Below are positions 43,684-52,243 of a stretch of DNA of 64,000 nucleotides, one piece after another. The notes below the pieces were generated by a model. The model made no database searches. It saw only the letters and a program-made list of their open reading frames with translations, and was not told where the DNA came from. The number at the start of each line of letters is the position of its first letter. Position 1 is the stretch's first letter. This DNA comes from FEN-1073 sp963780865 (GTDB lineage Bacteria > Chloroflexota > Anaerolineae > Anaerolineales > RBG-16-64-43). The position numbers and the translations under genes were made by a program. The stretch spans positions 53,533 through 117,532 of the forward strand of contig CAWADT010000030.1 in assembly GCA_963780865.1 (NCBI GenBank), read 5' to 3'.

Positions 43684-44436
43684 TCACCATTCGACCTCCA
43701 TCCGGTCGGCGGCGATCTCCACTTCGCCGGGGAACACAGCCCGCGCTTGTTTTAACAGCGCCCGGCGGTCGGCGTATGGATCGGTGTGGATCAGTAAAAG
43801 CTTGGCTGCTTGCGCTTCGCGGGCGACCGCAGCCGCTTGGGCGGCGCTGCTGTGGCCCGGCCCCTTTCCCGTCGCCTCGTGGATCAGCACTCCGGCGCCC
43901 CGGGCGAGCGCCGTGAGGTTTGCGGACGGTTCGGTATCCGACGAGTAGACGAAGCTCTTTCCGTTTTTAACCGTGTCCACGCGCACCCCCAACGCCGGCA
44001 CCACGTGGCGAACCGGAGTGGCCTCCACGCGGAACTCCGGATTCGAAAGCACTCTGGTTTGCGGCCGATAATTCACCGGCCGGTAGGAGATCGGAAATTG
44101 CGCGGGGAGCTTGCGCCACCGGTACATTTCCATCATCCTCCGAATCCGGGAAAGCGTCAGCCGTCCGGCGTAAATCCGGATCGGCTTGCGGCGGTTCCGC
44201 AGCGCAAGCTCCATGAGGAAAACGGGCAACCCCGCGACGTGATCGGGATGAAAATGGGTGATGAAAATATCGTCGACCGCGTCCCGTCCGATCCCGAGGG
44301 CTTCCATCCGCCCGCGCGGAGACACCCCGCAATCGACGAGCAGCCCGTGTTTCCGGCCCAGGCAAAGCAATTGCGTCGGCCGGCTTTTTTCGGTCGATAC
44401 CAGGCACGACGATCCGAGGATGAAGAGCTTCACCAT
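43684..44436 (-). CDS. MBL-fold hydrolase, RNase Z-like
   Basis: 250 residues. FILGSSCLVSTEKSRPTQLL begins the metallo-beta-lactamase fold; THFHPDHVAGLP gives the HxHxDH metal site, YSSDTEPS the bridging Asp and LLLIHTDP the final His. The general shape is that of the ribonuclease Z/phosphodiesterase group, but a specific RNase Z exosite is not obvious, so tRNA processing is uncertain. The ATG overlaps the stop of the permease gene by seven bases, placing it as the third gene of the exporter operon. Confidence 0.8.
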   Translation of the reverse strand: MVKLFILGSSCLVSTEKSRPTQLLCLGRKHGLLVDCGVSPRGRMEALGIGRDAVDDIFITHFHPDHVAGLPVFLMELALRNRRKPIRIYAGRLTLSRIRRMMEMYRWRKLPAQFPISYRPVNYRPQTRVLSNPEFRVEATPVRHVVPALGVRVDTVKNGKSFVYSSDTEPSANLTALARGAGVLIHEATGKGPGHSSAAQAAAVAREAQAAKLLLIHTDPYADRRALLKQARAVFPGEVEIAADRMEVEW

Positions 44437-45878
44437 CCCAGCACCCAGGAGGCGACGAGCGGGGTTACCCACGTTTCCAGGATGGCGGACACGAGCAGCA
44501 TCGGCATTACCACGCCGAGCAGGATGATCACCCAATCCGCCAGCGCCTGCAGCCATAACTCGCCCAGCGAGCGGCCCTCCGGTTTGGCCAGCAAACAGTT
44601 GCCGCAACGCAGAATCGCGGCGCCCGCCAGCACCATCGCCGGGATTTCGACGATCCCATGCGGAAGCACGAGCCCGAGGAGAAACAACCCCGGCGCGAAC
44701 CCGCCGCGGGCCAGGATCGCCGTGGCATAGCTGATAATCCCGATCGGCAGCATCATGATCACCAGCCCCACGACCCCGAGGGAGATTCCTCCCAGCAGCG
44801 ACGCTAGGAAGATCGCTTGAGCGTTGTGATAGAAAATCTGCAGGGTTCCCCCCGGGGTGAAGAAGCCGAGCGCCCCGAGTGAATCGAGGAAGTTCTGGCG
44901 GTAGTTCTGCAAATGCAGCAGACCCGGCGGGAAGGGATAGCGGTCCGCGAGGAGGATGCCCGCGATGGCGCCGAAACTGAGTGCGGCGGCCGTCCAGGGA
45001 ATGGCGGGCAGCGTTCGCCGCAGCGCGGGGCGGACGGCTTGGCGGTACCACTGCGCGGGATTTCGCGCGCCTCCCGTGAACGACTGCCAGAAGAAGGAGC
45101 CGATCCGGTCGAAGCGGATTTCCTCCACCTCGCGCGAAAGCAGCTCCTCGCGCCGGAATTGGCGCAACCCGATCCTCAGGAAGATCAGCGTCAGAAGGCT
45201 CACCCCGGCGATGATCCACCACAATTCGTTGTACATCCGGTAGAACATGACGATACTCTCGCCCTGCATGAGCAGGGCGGCCGGAACGATGACAAATGAG
45301 GCCAGCAGATTGGCGGCGCGCACGGAATTGGTCTGGGCCGAGATCACCACCGCCGCCGACACCATGCAGGCCGCATGGGCGATCGTCAGCACCAGGATCT
45401 CAAATAATAGCGGCAGCGGAGGAAACCAACCCGCCAGAAAATACATCCCGGTCAGGTAGGCCGCAATCCCCAAACCCGCGGCGCAAAGCGGCGTGAGCAC
45501 CGAAGCCAGCACCTTGCCGAGGAACAACTCGGTATCGGTCAGCGGCGTGGCCAGCAGCGGTTCCAAACTGTAGCGTTCCTTCTCGCCGACAAAGCTTTCG
45601 AGCGCGATAACCAGCGAAACCGAGGTGGGGAAGAAGCCCACGATCATGAGCAGGAAGGGGAAGATCGCCTGGGCGATGACGTTCCCGCCGTACTGATTGA
45701 CATAGTTGATCACCAGGTGAGCGGCGTAGTTCATCAGCACGGGGAAGAACAAGGTGAGGATGGCCAGCGGGAGCACCACCCGCCAATCGCGAAACTGATC
45801 CCGCACTTCGCGGCGGACCAGAGCGCCGAGCCGGGCGGCCCGGAAACGCAGGGAAAAAGCCGGGAGCGCGGCGTTCAT
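44430..45878 (-). CDS. ABC-2 type permease fused to a SpoIIM domain
   Basis: 482 residues. The first half (about 1-270) is an ABC-2 permease: EVRDQFRDWRVVLPLAILTLFFPVL, then VGEKERYSLEPLLATPLTDTELFLGK, a conserved cytoplasmic loop, and five to six TMs. The second half (about 290-482) is SpoIIM/DUF95-like: FYHNAQAIFLASLLGG, LPHGIVEIPAMVLAGAAILR and a final TM. SpoIIM helps peptidoglycan remodelling in sporulating Firmicutes and is also found in non-sporulators next to MoxR/vWA genes. Fusion to an exporter permease is not something I know as standard. Start overlaps the ATPase stop (ATGA). Confidence 0.8.
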   Translation of the reverse strand: MNAALPAFSLRFRAARLGALVRREVRDQFRDWRVVLPLAILTLFFPVLMNYAAHLVINYVNQYGGNVIAQAIFPFLLMIVGFFPTSVSLVIALESFVGEKERYSLEPLLATPLTDTELFLGKVLASVLTPLCAAGLGIAAYLTGMYFLAGWFPPLPLLFEILVLTIAHAACMVSAAVVISAQTNSVRAANLLASFVIVPAALLMQGESIVMFYRMYNELWWIIAGVSLLTLIFLRIGLRQFRREELLSREVEEIRFDRIGSFFWQSFTGGARNPAQWYRQAVRPALRRTLPAIPWTAAALSFGAIAGILLADRYPFPPGLLHLQNYRQNFLDSLGALGFFTPGGTLQIFYHNAQAIFLASLLGGISLGVVGLVIMMLPIGIISYATAILARGGFAPGLFLLGLVLPHGIVEIPAMVLAGAAILRCGNCLLAKPEGRSLGELWLQALADWVIILLGVVMPMLLVSAILETWVTPLVASWVLGW

Positions 45879-46819
45879 CGCACCGCTCCTTCCGAGGCCT
45901 TCGGTTCTTCCTCGGCCACCGCCTGAAGATAGATGGTCTCGAGCGAGGGAGTCACTTCCCGCAATTCGACCACCTTCATCCCGCGCCGGATCGCCCGGCG
46001 CAGGATTTCCGGATTGGCCGACTGCGGATCGGCAGCGCGAAAACGGATGCCGTTGGCCCGGCGGTCGATCACCTCGACCCCTTCGCCCATCGCCCCCTCC
46101 AGATCGTCCGACGGCTCGGCCAGCTTCAATTCAAACACGGCCGGCCCCAACATTCGGGCGCGAAGCTCGGCGGCGGTTCCCTCGGCGATCAGACGCCCAT
46201 GGCGGATGATCGCGATCCGGTCCGCGAGTTCCTCGGCTTCCGAGAGATTGTGGGTGCACACCAGGATGGTCGCGCCTTGATCGCGCAGGGTCCGCAGCAG
46301 ATTGCGAACCGTGCGCGCGGATTCCGGATCGAGCGCGGAGGTGGGCTCGTCTAGGAGCAGCACGCTTGGGGAATGCATCAGCGCCCGGACCAGGGCCAGC
46401 CGCTGGCGCATGCCCTTGGAGAATTCCGCGAGCCAGGCGTCCAAATCCACGTCCAGGTCCAGGTCGCGCAGCAGCTGGTCGGCCCGCTGTTTTCGCTCGG
46501 CCGCCGAAAGCCCGTAGAGCGCGCCGTAGAAATCCAGATATTCGCCGCACCGCATGCGGTTGTACAACCCGTGCTGTTCAGTGAGCACGCCCACCACGGA
46601 GCGCACGTACTCGGTCTGGGTGAGGATATCAAACCCCGCCACCTTGGCGCCTCCGGCATCCGGCCGCAAAATCCCAGCCAGCATGCGAGTAGTGGTTGTT
46701 TTCCCGGCGCCGTTGGGCCCGAGCAGGGCGAGGATTTCCCCCCGCCCAACCCGCAGCGTCAGCCGGTCGACTGCGGTCACGCGCTCGTACCGTTTGGTCA
46801 ATCCGTAAGCCTCGATCAT
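45875..46819 (-). CDS. ABC transporter ATP-binding protein
   Basis: 314 residues: Walker A GPNGAGKTTTTR near 36-46, signature FSKGMRQRLALVRAL near 137, Walker B VLLLDEPTSALD and the switch His in CTHNLSEAEELAD. The DrrA/NatA-like C-terminal extension (about 230-314) is present. It drives the permease-SpoIIM protein encoded next to it with a 4-base overlap. Exporter substrate unknown; NatA-type partners move ions, lipids or drugs. Confidence 0.93.
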   Translation of the reverse strand: MIEAYGLTKRYERVTAVDRLTLRVGRGEILALLGPNGAGKTTTTRMLAGILRPDAGGAKVAGFDILTQTEYVRSVVGVLTEQHGLYNRMRCGEYLDFYGALYGLSAAERKQRADQLLRDLDLDVDLDAWLAEFSKGMRQRLALVRALMHSPSVLLLDEPTSALDPESARTVRNLLRTLRDQGATILVCTHNLSEAEELADRIAIIRHGRLIAEGTAAELRARMLGPAVFELKLAEPSDDLEGAMGEGVEVIDRRANGIRFRAADPQSANPEILRRAIRRGMKVVELREVTPSLETIYLQAVAEEEPKASEGAVR

Positions 46820-46855
46820 GGATTCCTTTCCCGACCGCGTGTCAAAATGAACAGC

Positions 46856-46988
46856 CGCCCGTCAAGCCGCGTGGCATCACGGCTCGAAATCCCCAGAACA
46901 ACGAAGCAAGTCCCGCATTCTTCGATTGAAAAGGAGGAATGCGGGGCAAGCTGCGGGGTATTCAACATCCCGCGAATGCGGGATAAAA
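46856..46988. repeat. GCCCCGCTTTCT repeat family, copy C
   Basis: GCCGCCCGTCAAGCCGCGTGGCATC, then GCAAGTCCCGCATTCTT/GGAATGCGGGGCAAGC, then GGGGTATTCAAC and ATCCCGCGAATGCGGGAT-AAAA. The inner stem has changed bases on both arms (CCCGCATTC with GAATGCGGG), which keeps the pairing. Confidence 0.8.
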
Positions 46989-47020
46989 AAAGGGAGAGAC
47001 GAGCGGTTCGTCTCTCCCTT
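46985..47020 (-). terminator. lgt terminator
   Basis: On the minus strand, AGGGAGAGACGA and TCGTCTCTCCCT form a 12-bp stem followed by TTTTTTTA. It ends the ftsK-to-lgt side of the operon, 12 bases after the lgt stop. Confidence 0.88.
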
Positions 47021-47031
47021 GGGCGTGTGTT

Positions 47032-47877
47032 CTAGGAAACCGCCTTTGTCGGCCGGCGGCTTTTTACCCAATCGCCGATGCCGTGGCGCCAGAGCAGCCA
47101 CCCGGCGGCGGCGATCGCCGTCACGGCAGCCAGCACCTGGTTGATATCGAAGCCGAACACCGGCGACTGGTCCAGCCGCAGAAATTCCAGTCCGAAGCGG
47201 ATGATCCCGTAGTTCAAGAAAAACACCAGGATAAGATCGCCGGCTTTCAGGCGATCGCGGAACTTTTCACCAAGCCAGAGCAGGATTCCGAAATTGACGA
47301 TGTTGAGCAGGGATTCATACAGGAACAAGGGATGGTATCTGGCCACGGTGAGGTATTGCGGAAGGCGCGCTTCGGGCGGAATGTAAATCGCCCAGGGCAG
47401 GTTGGAGGGCAGCCCGTACAGTTCGTGGTTGACGAAATTTCCAAGCCTACCGAAGGCCAGCCCCAGCGCGATGCCCGGAACGGCGATGTCGCCCCACACG
47501 CCGAAGGAGAGTTTCTTCCGGCGGACGTAGATCCACAAGGTCAGCGCGCCGGCGATCAGCGCCCCGGGAAGGCCCAGCCCGCCCTTGGTCAGGTTGATGG
47601 CGTCGAAGGGATGGGTCAGATACCAGAACGTGGTGATGGGCGGGTTCATCTCCTGCATGCTTTCCGGAGGGGTCAGGATGTGCCAGATGCGCGCGCCGAC
47701 GACCGCGCCAATGACGACCCACAGGAAAACGTCCCAGACGATTTCCGTATCCAGATGGCGCCGGCGGGCGAGGGTCTCGGCGACGAACGCCACGATGAGC
47801 GCGGCGGTCATGAGGATGAGGCCGTAATAGCGGATGTAGAAAATGCCGATGTGAATTCCCAGCGAGTCAAAACTCAT
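47032..47877 (-). CDS. lgt: Prolipoprotein diacylglyceryl transferase
   Basis: 281 residues, seven TMs. Transfers diacylglycerol from phosphatidylglycerol to the lipobox Cys of prolipoproteins. GLGLPGALIAG, the Lgt signature GRLGNFVNHELYG, and RYHPLFLYESLLN match the family. It would modify the LSGC, LSSC and LLAGC lipoproteins seen in this window. AGAAACCTATG has a weak ribosome binding site (AGAAG further up). Downstream partner of the CDP-alcohol transferase gene. Confidence 0.95.
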   Translation of the reverse strand: MSFDSLGIHIGIFYIRYYGLILMTAALIVAFVAETLARRRHLDTEIVWDVFLWVVIGAVVGARIWHILTPPESMQEMNPPITTFWYLTHPFDAINLTKGGLGLPGALIAGALTLWIYVRRKKLSFGVWGDIAVPGIALGLAFGRLGNFVNHELYGLPSNLPWAIYIPPEARLPQYLTVARYHPLFLYESLLNIVNFGILLWLGEKFRDRLKAGDLILVFFLNYGIIRFGLEFLRLDQSPVFGFDINQVLAAVTAIAAAGWLLWRHGIGDWVKSRRPTKAVS

Positions 47878-47905
47878 AGGTTTCTTCTCCCAAAGAGATT
47901 TTATC

Positions 47906-48532
47906 TTACGGTACGCCCCGGCTCTGGCGGTACACGTGCGCGAAACGCTGCCAGGCGGTGAAGTTGCCCAGCAGCGCCACCAGCCCCAATCCGATCAGCG
48001 GCAGATCGAGGATCAGGGCCGGGCACAAGACCAGATACCGTTCCATGCGCGTGAGCAATCCAACCTTGCAGTCGAACCCGAGCGCTTCGGCGCGCGCTTT
48101 CTCATACGAGACCATGATCGATCCGATGGCGGCGGCCAGCGCCAGCGCTACGCCCAGGACGTTGTTCCCCAGCGCAAAATGGATCGCCAGGCCGCTGAAA
48201 AGGAACAATTCCGAGACCCGGTCCAGGGTGGAATCCAGAAAGGCGCCGAAGCGCGTGGCTTCTCCCCGCAACCGCGCCATAGTGCCATCGAGCGCATCGG
48301 CCGTCCCGCTGACGAGGATTACGATCCCGCCGAGGGAGATGGCGCCAAAACCCAGCAGAACCGCCCCCGCGATGGAGCCGGCAAATCCCAGCACCGTCAT
48401 CGCATTCGGCGAGAGTCCCAACCGGACGAAGAACCTTCCGCCGGCGTCCAGCACCCCCTTAAACCGCGCGCGCATCCGGTCGGTGAAGGTGATGGATTGC
48501 GGAACGGATGAACCCACGCTTTGGACTCCCAT
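47906..48532 (-). CDS. CDP-alcohol phosphatidyltransferase
   Basis: 208 residues, about five to six TMs. The signature D-x2-D-G-x2-A-R-x8-G-x3-D-x3-D is complete in DALDGTMAR then RFGAFLDSTLD. The enzyme swaps CMP of a CDP-alcohol for another alcohol, as in phosphatidylglycerol-phosphate or phosphatidylinositol-phosphate synthesis. The short loops and the N-terminal TDRMRARFKGVLDAGGRFFVRLGLSPN resemble the PIP synthase/PgsA2 group, but the acceptor cannot be told from sequence. 28 bases before lgt. Confidence 0.88.
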   Translation of the reverse strand: MGVQSVGSSVPQSITFTDRMRARFKGVLDAGGRFFVRLGLSPNAMTVLGFAGSIAGAVLLGFGAISLGGIVILVSGTADALDGTMARLRGEATRFGAFLDSTLDRVSELFLFSGLAIHFALGNNVLGVALALAAAIGSIMVSYEKARAEALGFDCKVGLLTRMERYLVLCPALILDLPLIGLGLVALLGNFTAWQRFAHVYRQSRGVP

Positions 48533-48710
48533 AGTGGCCGAAAAAGCGACCCTTTCCCGTCACGATGCTACCGGTGCGAACGCGTTCTGTCAACCCCGAG
48601 GGCGCTGTTTTGCGAAAATCTCAACCGGCTCGTCCTGCATCGCCGGCCTGGAAATTCGCCGGATTTTACCCCGCGCCCGTGAACCGGAGGGGACAGGCCG
48701 CCACTGGGCG

Positions 48711-51050
48711 TTATTCCTCTTCCTCTTCGTCCTCGGCCCGCCGCAGCACTTCGCGGGTTTTACCCCCCGCCCGCTCCCGGCCGATGATCCCGCGTTTTTG
48801 CAGTTCATCCATCAGCCGCGCCGCCTTCGGATAGCCCAGGCGCATTTTGCGCTGCAGGAGCGAGGCGCTCGCTCTTCCATATTGCTGCACGACGCGCGCG
48901 GCCTCTTCGAGCTCGTCTTCCTCGGCCGCCTCGACGCCTTCGCCCAGCCCCTTCACCAAATCCTCCCAGGGAGCTTGCTCCTCCACCCCGGGCAGGCCGC
49001 GCGGCGCCGCCTTTTCGACGGGAGTCCGGGCGAGTTCCTTTTCCGGCTTCGGCGCCGCCTCCGTTTCATCGGCGGCTTGCTCCTTCCAAAAATCGATCAG
49101 GCGCGTAATCTCTCGGTCGGAGACGAAGCATCCCTGGAGCCGCACCGGCGCCCCGGCTTCCGGCGAGAGATATAGCATGTCCCCCCGCCCCAGGAGCGAT
49201 TCGGCGCCGGGCGTATCGAGGATCACGCGGCTTTCAATCGAAGACGGTACGGCGAAGGCGATCCGGGCCGGGAAGTTGGCCTTGATCAATCCGGTCACCA
49301 CGTCGGCGCTGGGCCGCTGGGTGGCCACGATCAAGTGAATTCCGACGGCCCGCGCCATTTGCGCCAGGCGGATCAGATGCCGTTCGGTTTCGTCCGGGGC
49401 GGTCATCATCAGGTCGGCCATCTCATCCAGCAGCACGACCAACCTCGGCAGAATCTCCCCGTCGCCGCCGGAGGCCGCCTTGCGGTTGTAATCGTCGATG
49501 TGGCGCGCGTGCAGCGCTTCGAGCAGTTTGTAGCGCCGGTCCATCTCGCGGGTGCACCAGCGCAGCACTGAAACGATCCGTTCGAGCTCGGTTTCCACCT
49601 TGCCGAGAATGTGCGGCAGGCCGTTGAAGCGCACGAGTTCCACCATCTTCGGGTCGATCATCACCAGCCGCAGCCGCTCGGGAGGGTTGTTGGCCACCAG
49701 GCAGGCGGTGATCGCGGTAATGCACACCGACTTTCCGGACCCGGTGGTCCCGCCGATGAGCAGATGGGGCATGGCGGCCAGGTCGGCGCACAGCGGCTGC
49801 CCGGCCACGTCGAGGCCGAGCGCGACGGCCAGCGGCGATCGGACCTTCTGGAACGCGGCCGACTGCATCACCATGCGCAGGCGCACCAGCGACGAACGCC
49901 GGTGGGGAACCTCGATCCCGACGTAGGATTGTCCCGGAACCGGCGCTTCGATCCGCAGCGTGGGCGCGGAGAGCGCGAGGGCCAGATCGTTGGCCAGGGA
50001 GGAAATTTGCGATACGCGCACCTTCGCGCGGCGGATTTCCCCGTCGGCGCCGGGTTTCTCCACGAACCCCGGCTCCACGCCGAACTGGGTGACGGTCGGG
50101 CCGGTGCGGAAAGAGATCACCCGCGCGGGGATGCCGAATTCATCCAGGGTCTTTTCGATCGTGCCGGCAATCTGGTTGATTTCGCGAATCGTGGGCGCGG
50201 ACAGTTCCCCGCCCTCGAAGATCTCGATCGACGGCAGTCCCTTTTCGCGTTTGGCGCGGGGCGTGATTTGTTTTTCCTTCAGGGCGGGACCGGGCTTGAG
50301 GTTTTTCCTAAACTGCGGAGGCAACGCCGGGGAAGGCGGAGGGGGGGTTGCACGGGTTGCCAATTCCGGCGTTTGCTTTTGGCCGGTGCCCGGGAGGGGA
50401 GCGGAGCGGGCCGGTTCCCCGCGAGGATCCAAGCGGGCGGCGGAAGCTTCCCGTCGCGACGGCGCCTCCACGGTGAACTCAGGATTGTTCCGACCGCCAC
50501 TTCCCGACGCAAAGCCGATGAGCTTACTGAGTGAAATTCCGAAACCGTACCAGGAAAAAGCGAGGACAACCGATACGAGCAGCAGCCCCTGCCAGAAAGG
50601 CGGCAGGAGATATCCGAACAGGATGAGAATCCCCCAGCCGATCAGGCCGCCGCCGCGTCCGGCCTCGGATTCGACCAGGGTGGACGCGGCCAGCCGCGAG
50701 CCCAAGGCCAGCAGCGCGATGGCTGCCATTTCGAGCGCGATGACGCGCGTCCACAAGACGGCCGGCGCCCTTCCCAGCCGCCCGAGCAGCATTCGAACCG
50801 CTATCCACGCCAGCGCCAGCGGAAATAAAACGGCGCCCCATCCCATCCAGCGGATCATTACTCCGCGGAGCGCGTCGATCAGGGTTCCATGGGTCCACCC
50901 GGTCAATGCGATCAGGCCCAGCGAGGCCAGCAGCCCCAGGCCGACGATGAGTTCGTCCTCCGCGTACGGCCGGAGGAGCGCCGGGAATCCCTCTCCTCCG
51001 CTTCTCCCGGAGGAACCGTTCGAAGTCGGCCCGCCCGCGGAAGTTTTCAT
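48711..51050 (-). CDS. ftsK: DNA translocase FtsK/SpoIIIE
   Basis: 779 residues. Four to five N-terminal TMs (25-180), a Pro/Arg-rich linker (about 190-270), an alpha/beta motor with IGGTTGSGKSVCITA near 437, VVLLDEMADLMM (Walker B) and VATQRPSADVVTG, and a C-terminal gamma winged helix (VVQQYGRASASLLQRKMRLG) for KOPS-type reading. Pumps chromosomes through the septum. The linker is short, as in SpoIIIE-size proteins. ATG overlaps the stop of the S1-domain gene (ATGA), an unusual neighbour. A 178-base gap follows. Confidence 0.95.
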   Translation of the reverse strand: MKTSAGGPTSNGSSGRSGGEGFPALLRPYAEDELIVGLGLLASLGLIALTGWTHGTLIDALRGVMIRWMGWGAVLFPLALAWIAVRMLLGRLGRAPAVLWTRVIALEMAAIALLALGSRLAASTLVESEAGRGGGLIGWGILILFGYLLPPFWQGLLLVSVVLAFSWYGFGISLSKLIGFASGSGGRNNPEFTVEAPSRREASAARLDPRGEPARSAPLPGTGQKQTPELATRATPPPPSPALPPQFRKNLKPGPALKEKQITPRAKREKGLPSIEIFEGGELSAPTIREINQIAGTIEKTLDEFGIPARVISFRTGPTVTQFGVEPGFVEKPGADGEIRRAKVRVSQISSLANDLALALSAPTLRIEAPVPGQSYVGIEVPHRRSSLVRLRMVMQSAAFQKVRSPLAVALGLDVAGQPLCADLAAMPHLLIGGTTGSGKSVCITAITACLVANNPPERLRLVMIDPKMVELVRFNGLPHILGKVETELERIVSVLRWCTREMDRRYKLLEALHARHIDDYNRKAASGGDGEILPRLVVLLDEMADLMMTAPDETERHLIRLAQMARAVGIHLIVATQRPSADVVTGLIKANFPARIAFAVPSSIESRVILDTPGAESLLGRGDMLYLSPEAGAPVRLQGCFVSDREITRLIDFWKEQAADETEAAPKPEKELARTPVEKAAPRGLPGVEEQAPWEDLVKGLGEGVEAAEEDELEEAARVVQQYGRASASLLQRKMRLGYPKAARLMDELQKRGIIGRERAGGKTREVLRRAEDEEEEE

Positions 51051-52204
51051 CCCTCAGGATCCGTCTCCGGTGCGGCGGTGGAGCCGGCTTCCTCGGACGG
51101 ATCGTACGGAATGGGCGGCTGAGTTTCCTCCGCCTTCAGACCGTGGCGCAGGCTGAGCGCCAACCGGCGCGCCCCGCTCTCCACCGAGATGACCCGGGCC
51201 GTCACTTCTTCCCCTTCGGTGACGATGTTGCGCGGGTGGGAAAACGGCCCGTCGGAGAGTTCGGAAATGTGGATCAATCCCTCCACCCCTTCTTCGAGCG
51301 AGGCGAACGCGCCGAAACTGGTGACGTGGGTAATCCGGCACGTCACCCACTTTCCGGGAACGTACCGTTCGGGGACGGTCAGCCACGGATCGGCCTGCAG
51401 CCGCTTGAGGCTGAGCGCGATGCGCCCCTGTTCGCGGTCGACGCTGATCACTTCCACGTCCACCTGTTGGCCGATCGTTACAAAATCGGCGGGGTTGTGC
51501 ACGCGTCCCCACGAGATCTCGGAGAGGTGGACCAGCCCTTCCATGCCGCCGAGGTCGATGAACACGCCGAAGGTGGTGATGTTGGTCACCTCGCCCTGGA
51601 CGCGGTCGCCGACCTGGACCTTGGCCAGCAGTTCGGCGCGGCGTCCGGGCGCGGCCTGCGCCGCCCGTTCGGAAAATACCACCCGCCCCTTCTCCGGATC
51701 GAACTCGATGATCTTCGCGCGGATCGGCTGGCCGATCTTGCGGTACATCACCGTCTGGCGCTCCTCGTCGCTGGTGAGCGACGGAACGCCGATGAGGTGC
51801 GAGAGCGGAATGAACCCGCGGATGTGATCGCCCTCCACCAGGAGGCCGCCGCGGTTTACGCCCGTCACCGTGAGGTCGGTGATGCCGTCGCTCTCGTAGA
51901 GTTCGCGCGCCGCCGCCCAATCGTAGGAGGCCTGGTTCCGTTCATAGGGAACGGATTCCTGCGACGGCGGGCGCCGATCACCGACCTCCTCCGACAGGAC
52001 GGCCGACCACCAGGATTCGCTGGGCTGATCGGGCGACGAGGCATCGCGGGCGTGCTTGGATTCCGGCGGGCGCGGAGCGCGCGGAGCGGAAACGGCCGCG
52101 GGCGGCGCGGAGGGAACGGGAGACGGCGCGGGGGGCGCGGGAGGGCGAGCATTTCGCGTAATCGAGTTCAGATGTTTGGGGGTAAGGGAGTACAGATTTT
52201 TCAT
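51047..52204 (-). CDS. S1 RNA-binding domain protein (RpsA-like)
   Basis: 385 residues. A Pro/Ala-rich, likely disordered N-terminus (about 15-85) is followed by three S1 domains: LTVTGVNRGGLLVEGDHIRGFIP (near 110), VQGEVTNITTFGVFIDLGGMEGLVH (near 200), and VTCRITHVTSFGAFASLEEGVEGLIH (near 290). The third and second keep FGVF/FGAF and VHLSE/IHISE nucleic-acid-binding positions. It is either the short ribosomal S1 of this lineage or a regulator. Translated with ftsK through a 4-base overlap. Confidence 0.85.
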   Translation of the reverse strand: MKNLYSLTPKHLNSITRNARPPAPPAPSPVPSAPPAAVSAPRAPRPPESKHARDASSPDQPSESWWSAVLSEEVGDRRPPSQESVPYERNQASYDWAAARELYESDGITDLTVTGVNRGGLLVEGDHIRGFIPLSHLIGVPSLTSDEERQTVMYRKIGQPIRAKIIEFDPEKGRVVFSERAAQAAPGRRAELLAKVQVGDRVQGEVTNITTFGVFIDLGGMEGLVHLSEISWGRVHNPADFVTIGQQVDVEVISVDREQGRIALSLKRLQADPWLTVPERYVPGKWVTCRITHVTSFGAFASLEEGVEGLIHISELSDGPFSHPRNIVTEGEEVTARVISVESGARRLALSLRHGLKAEETQPPIPYDPSEEAGSTAAPETDPEG

Positions 52205-52243
52205 GCTATTTCCATCCTTGTAAGAATTTGCACTAAGTGCAGA

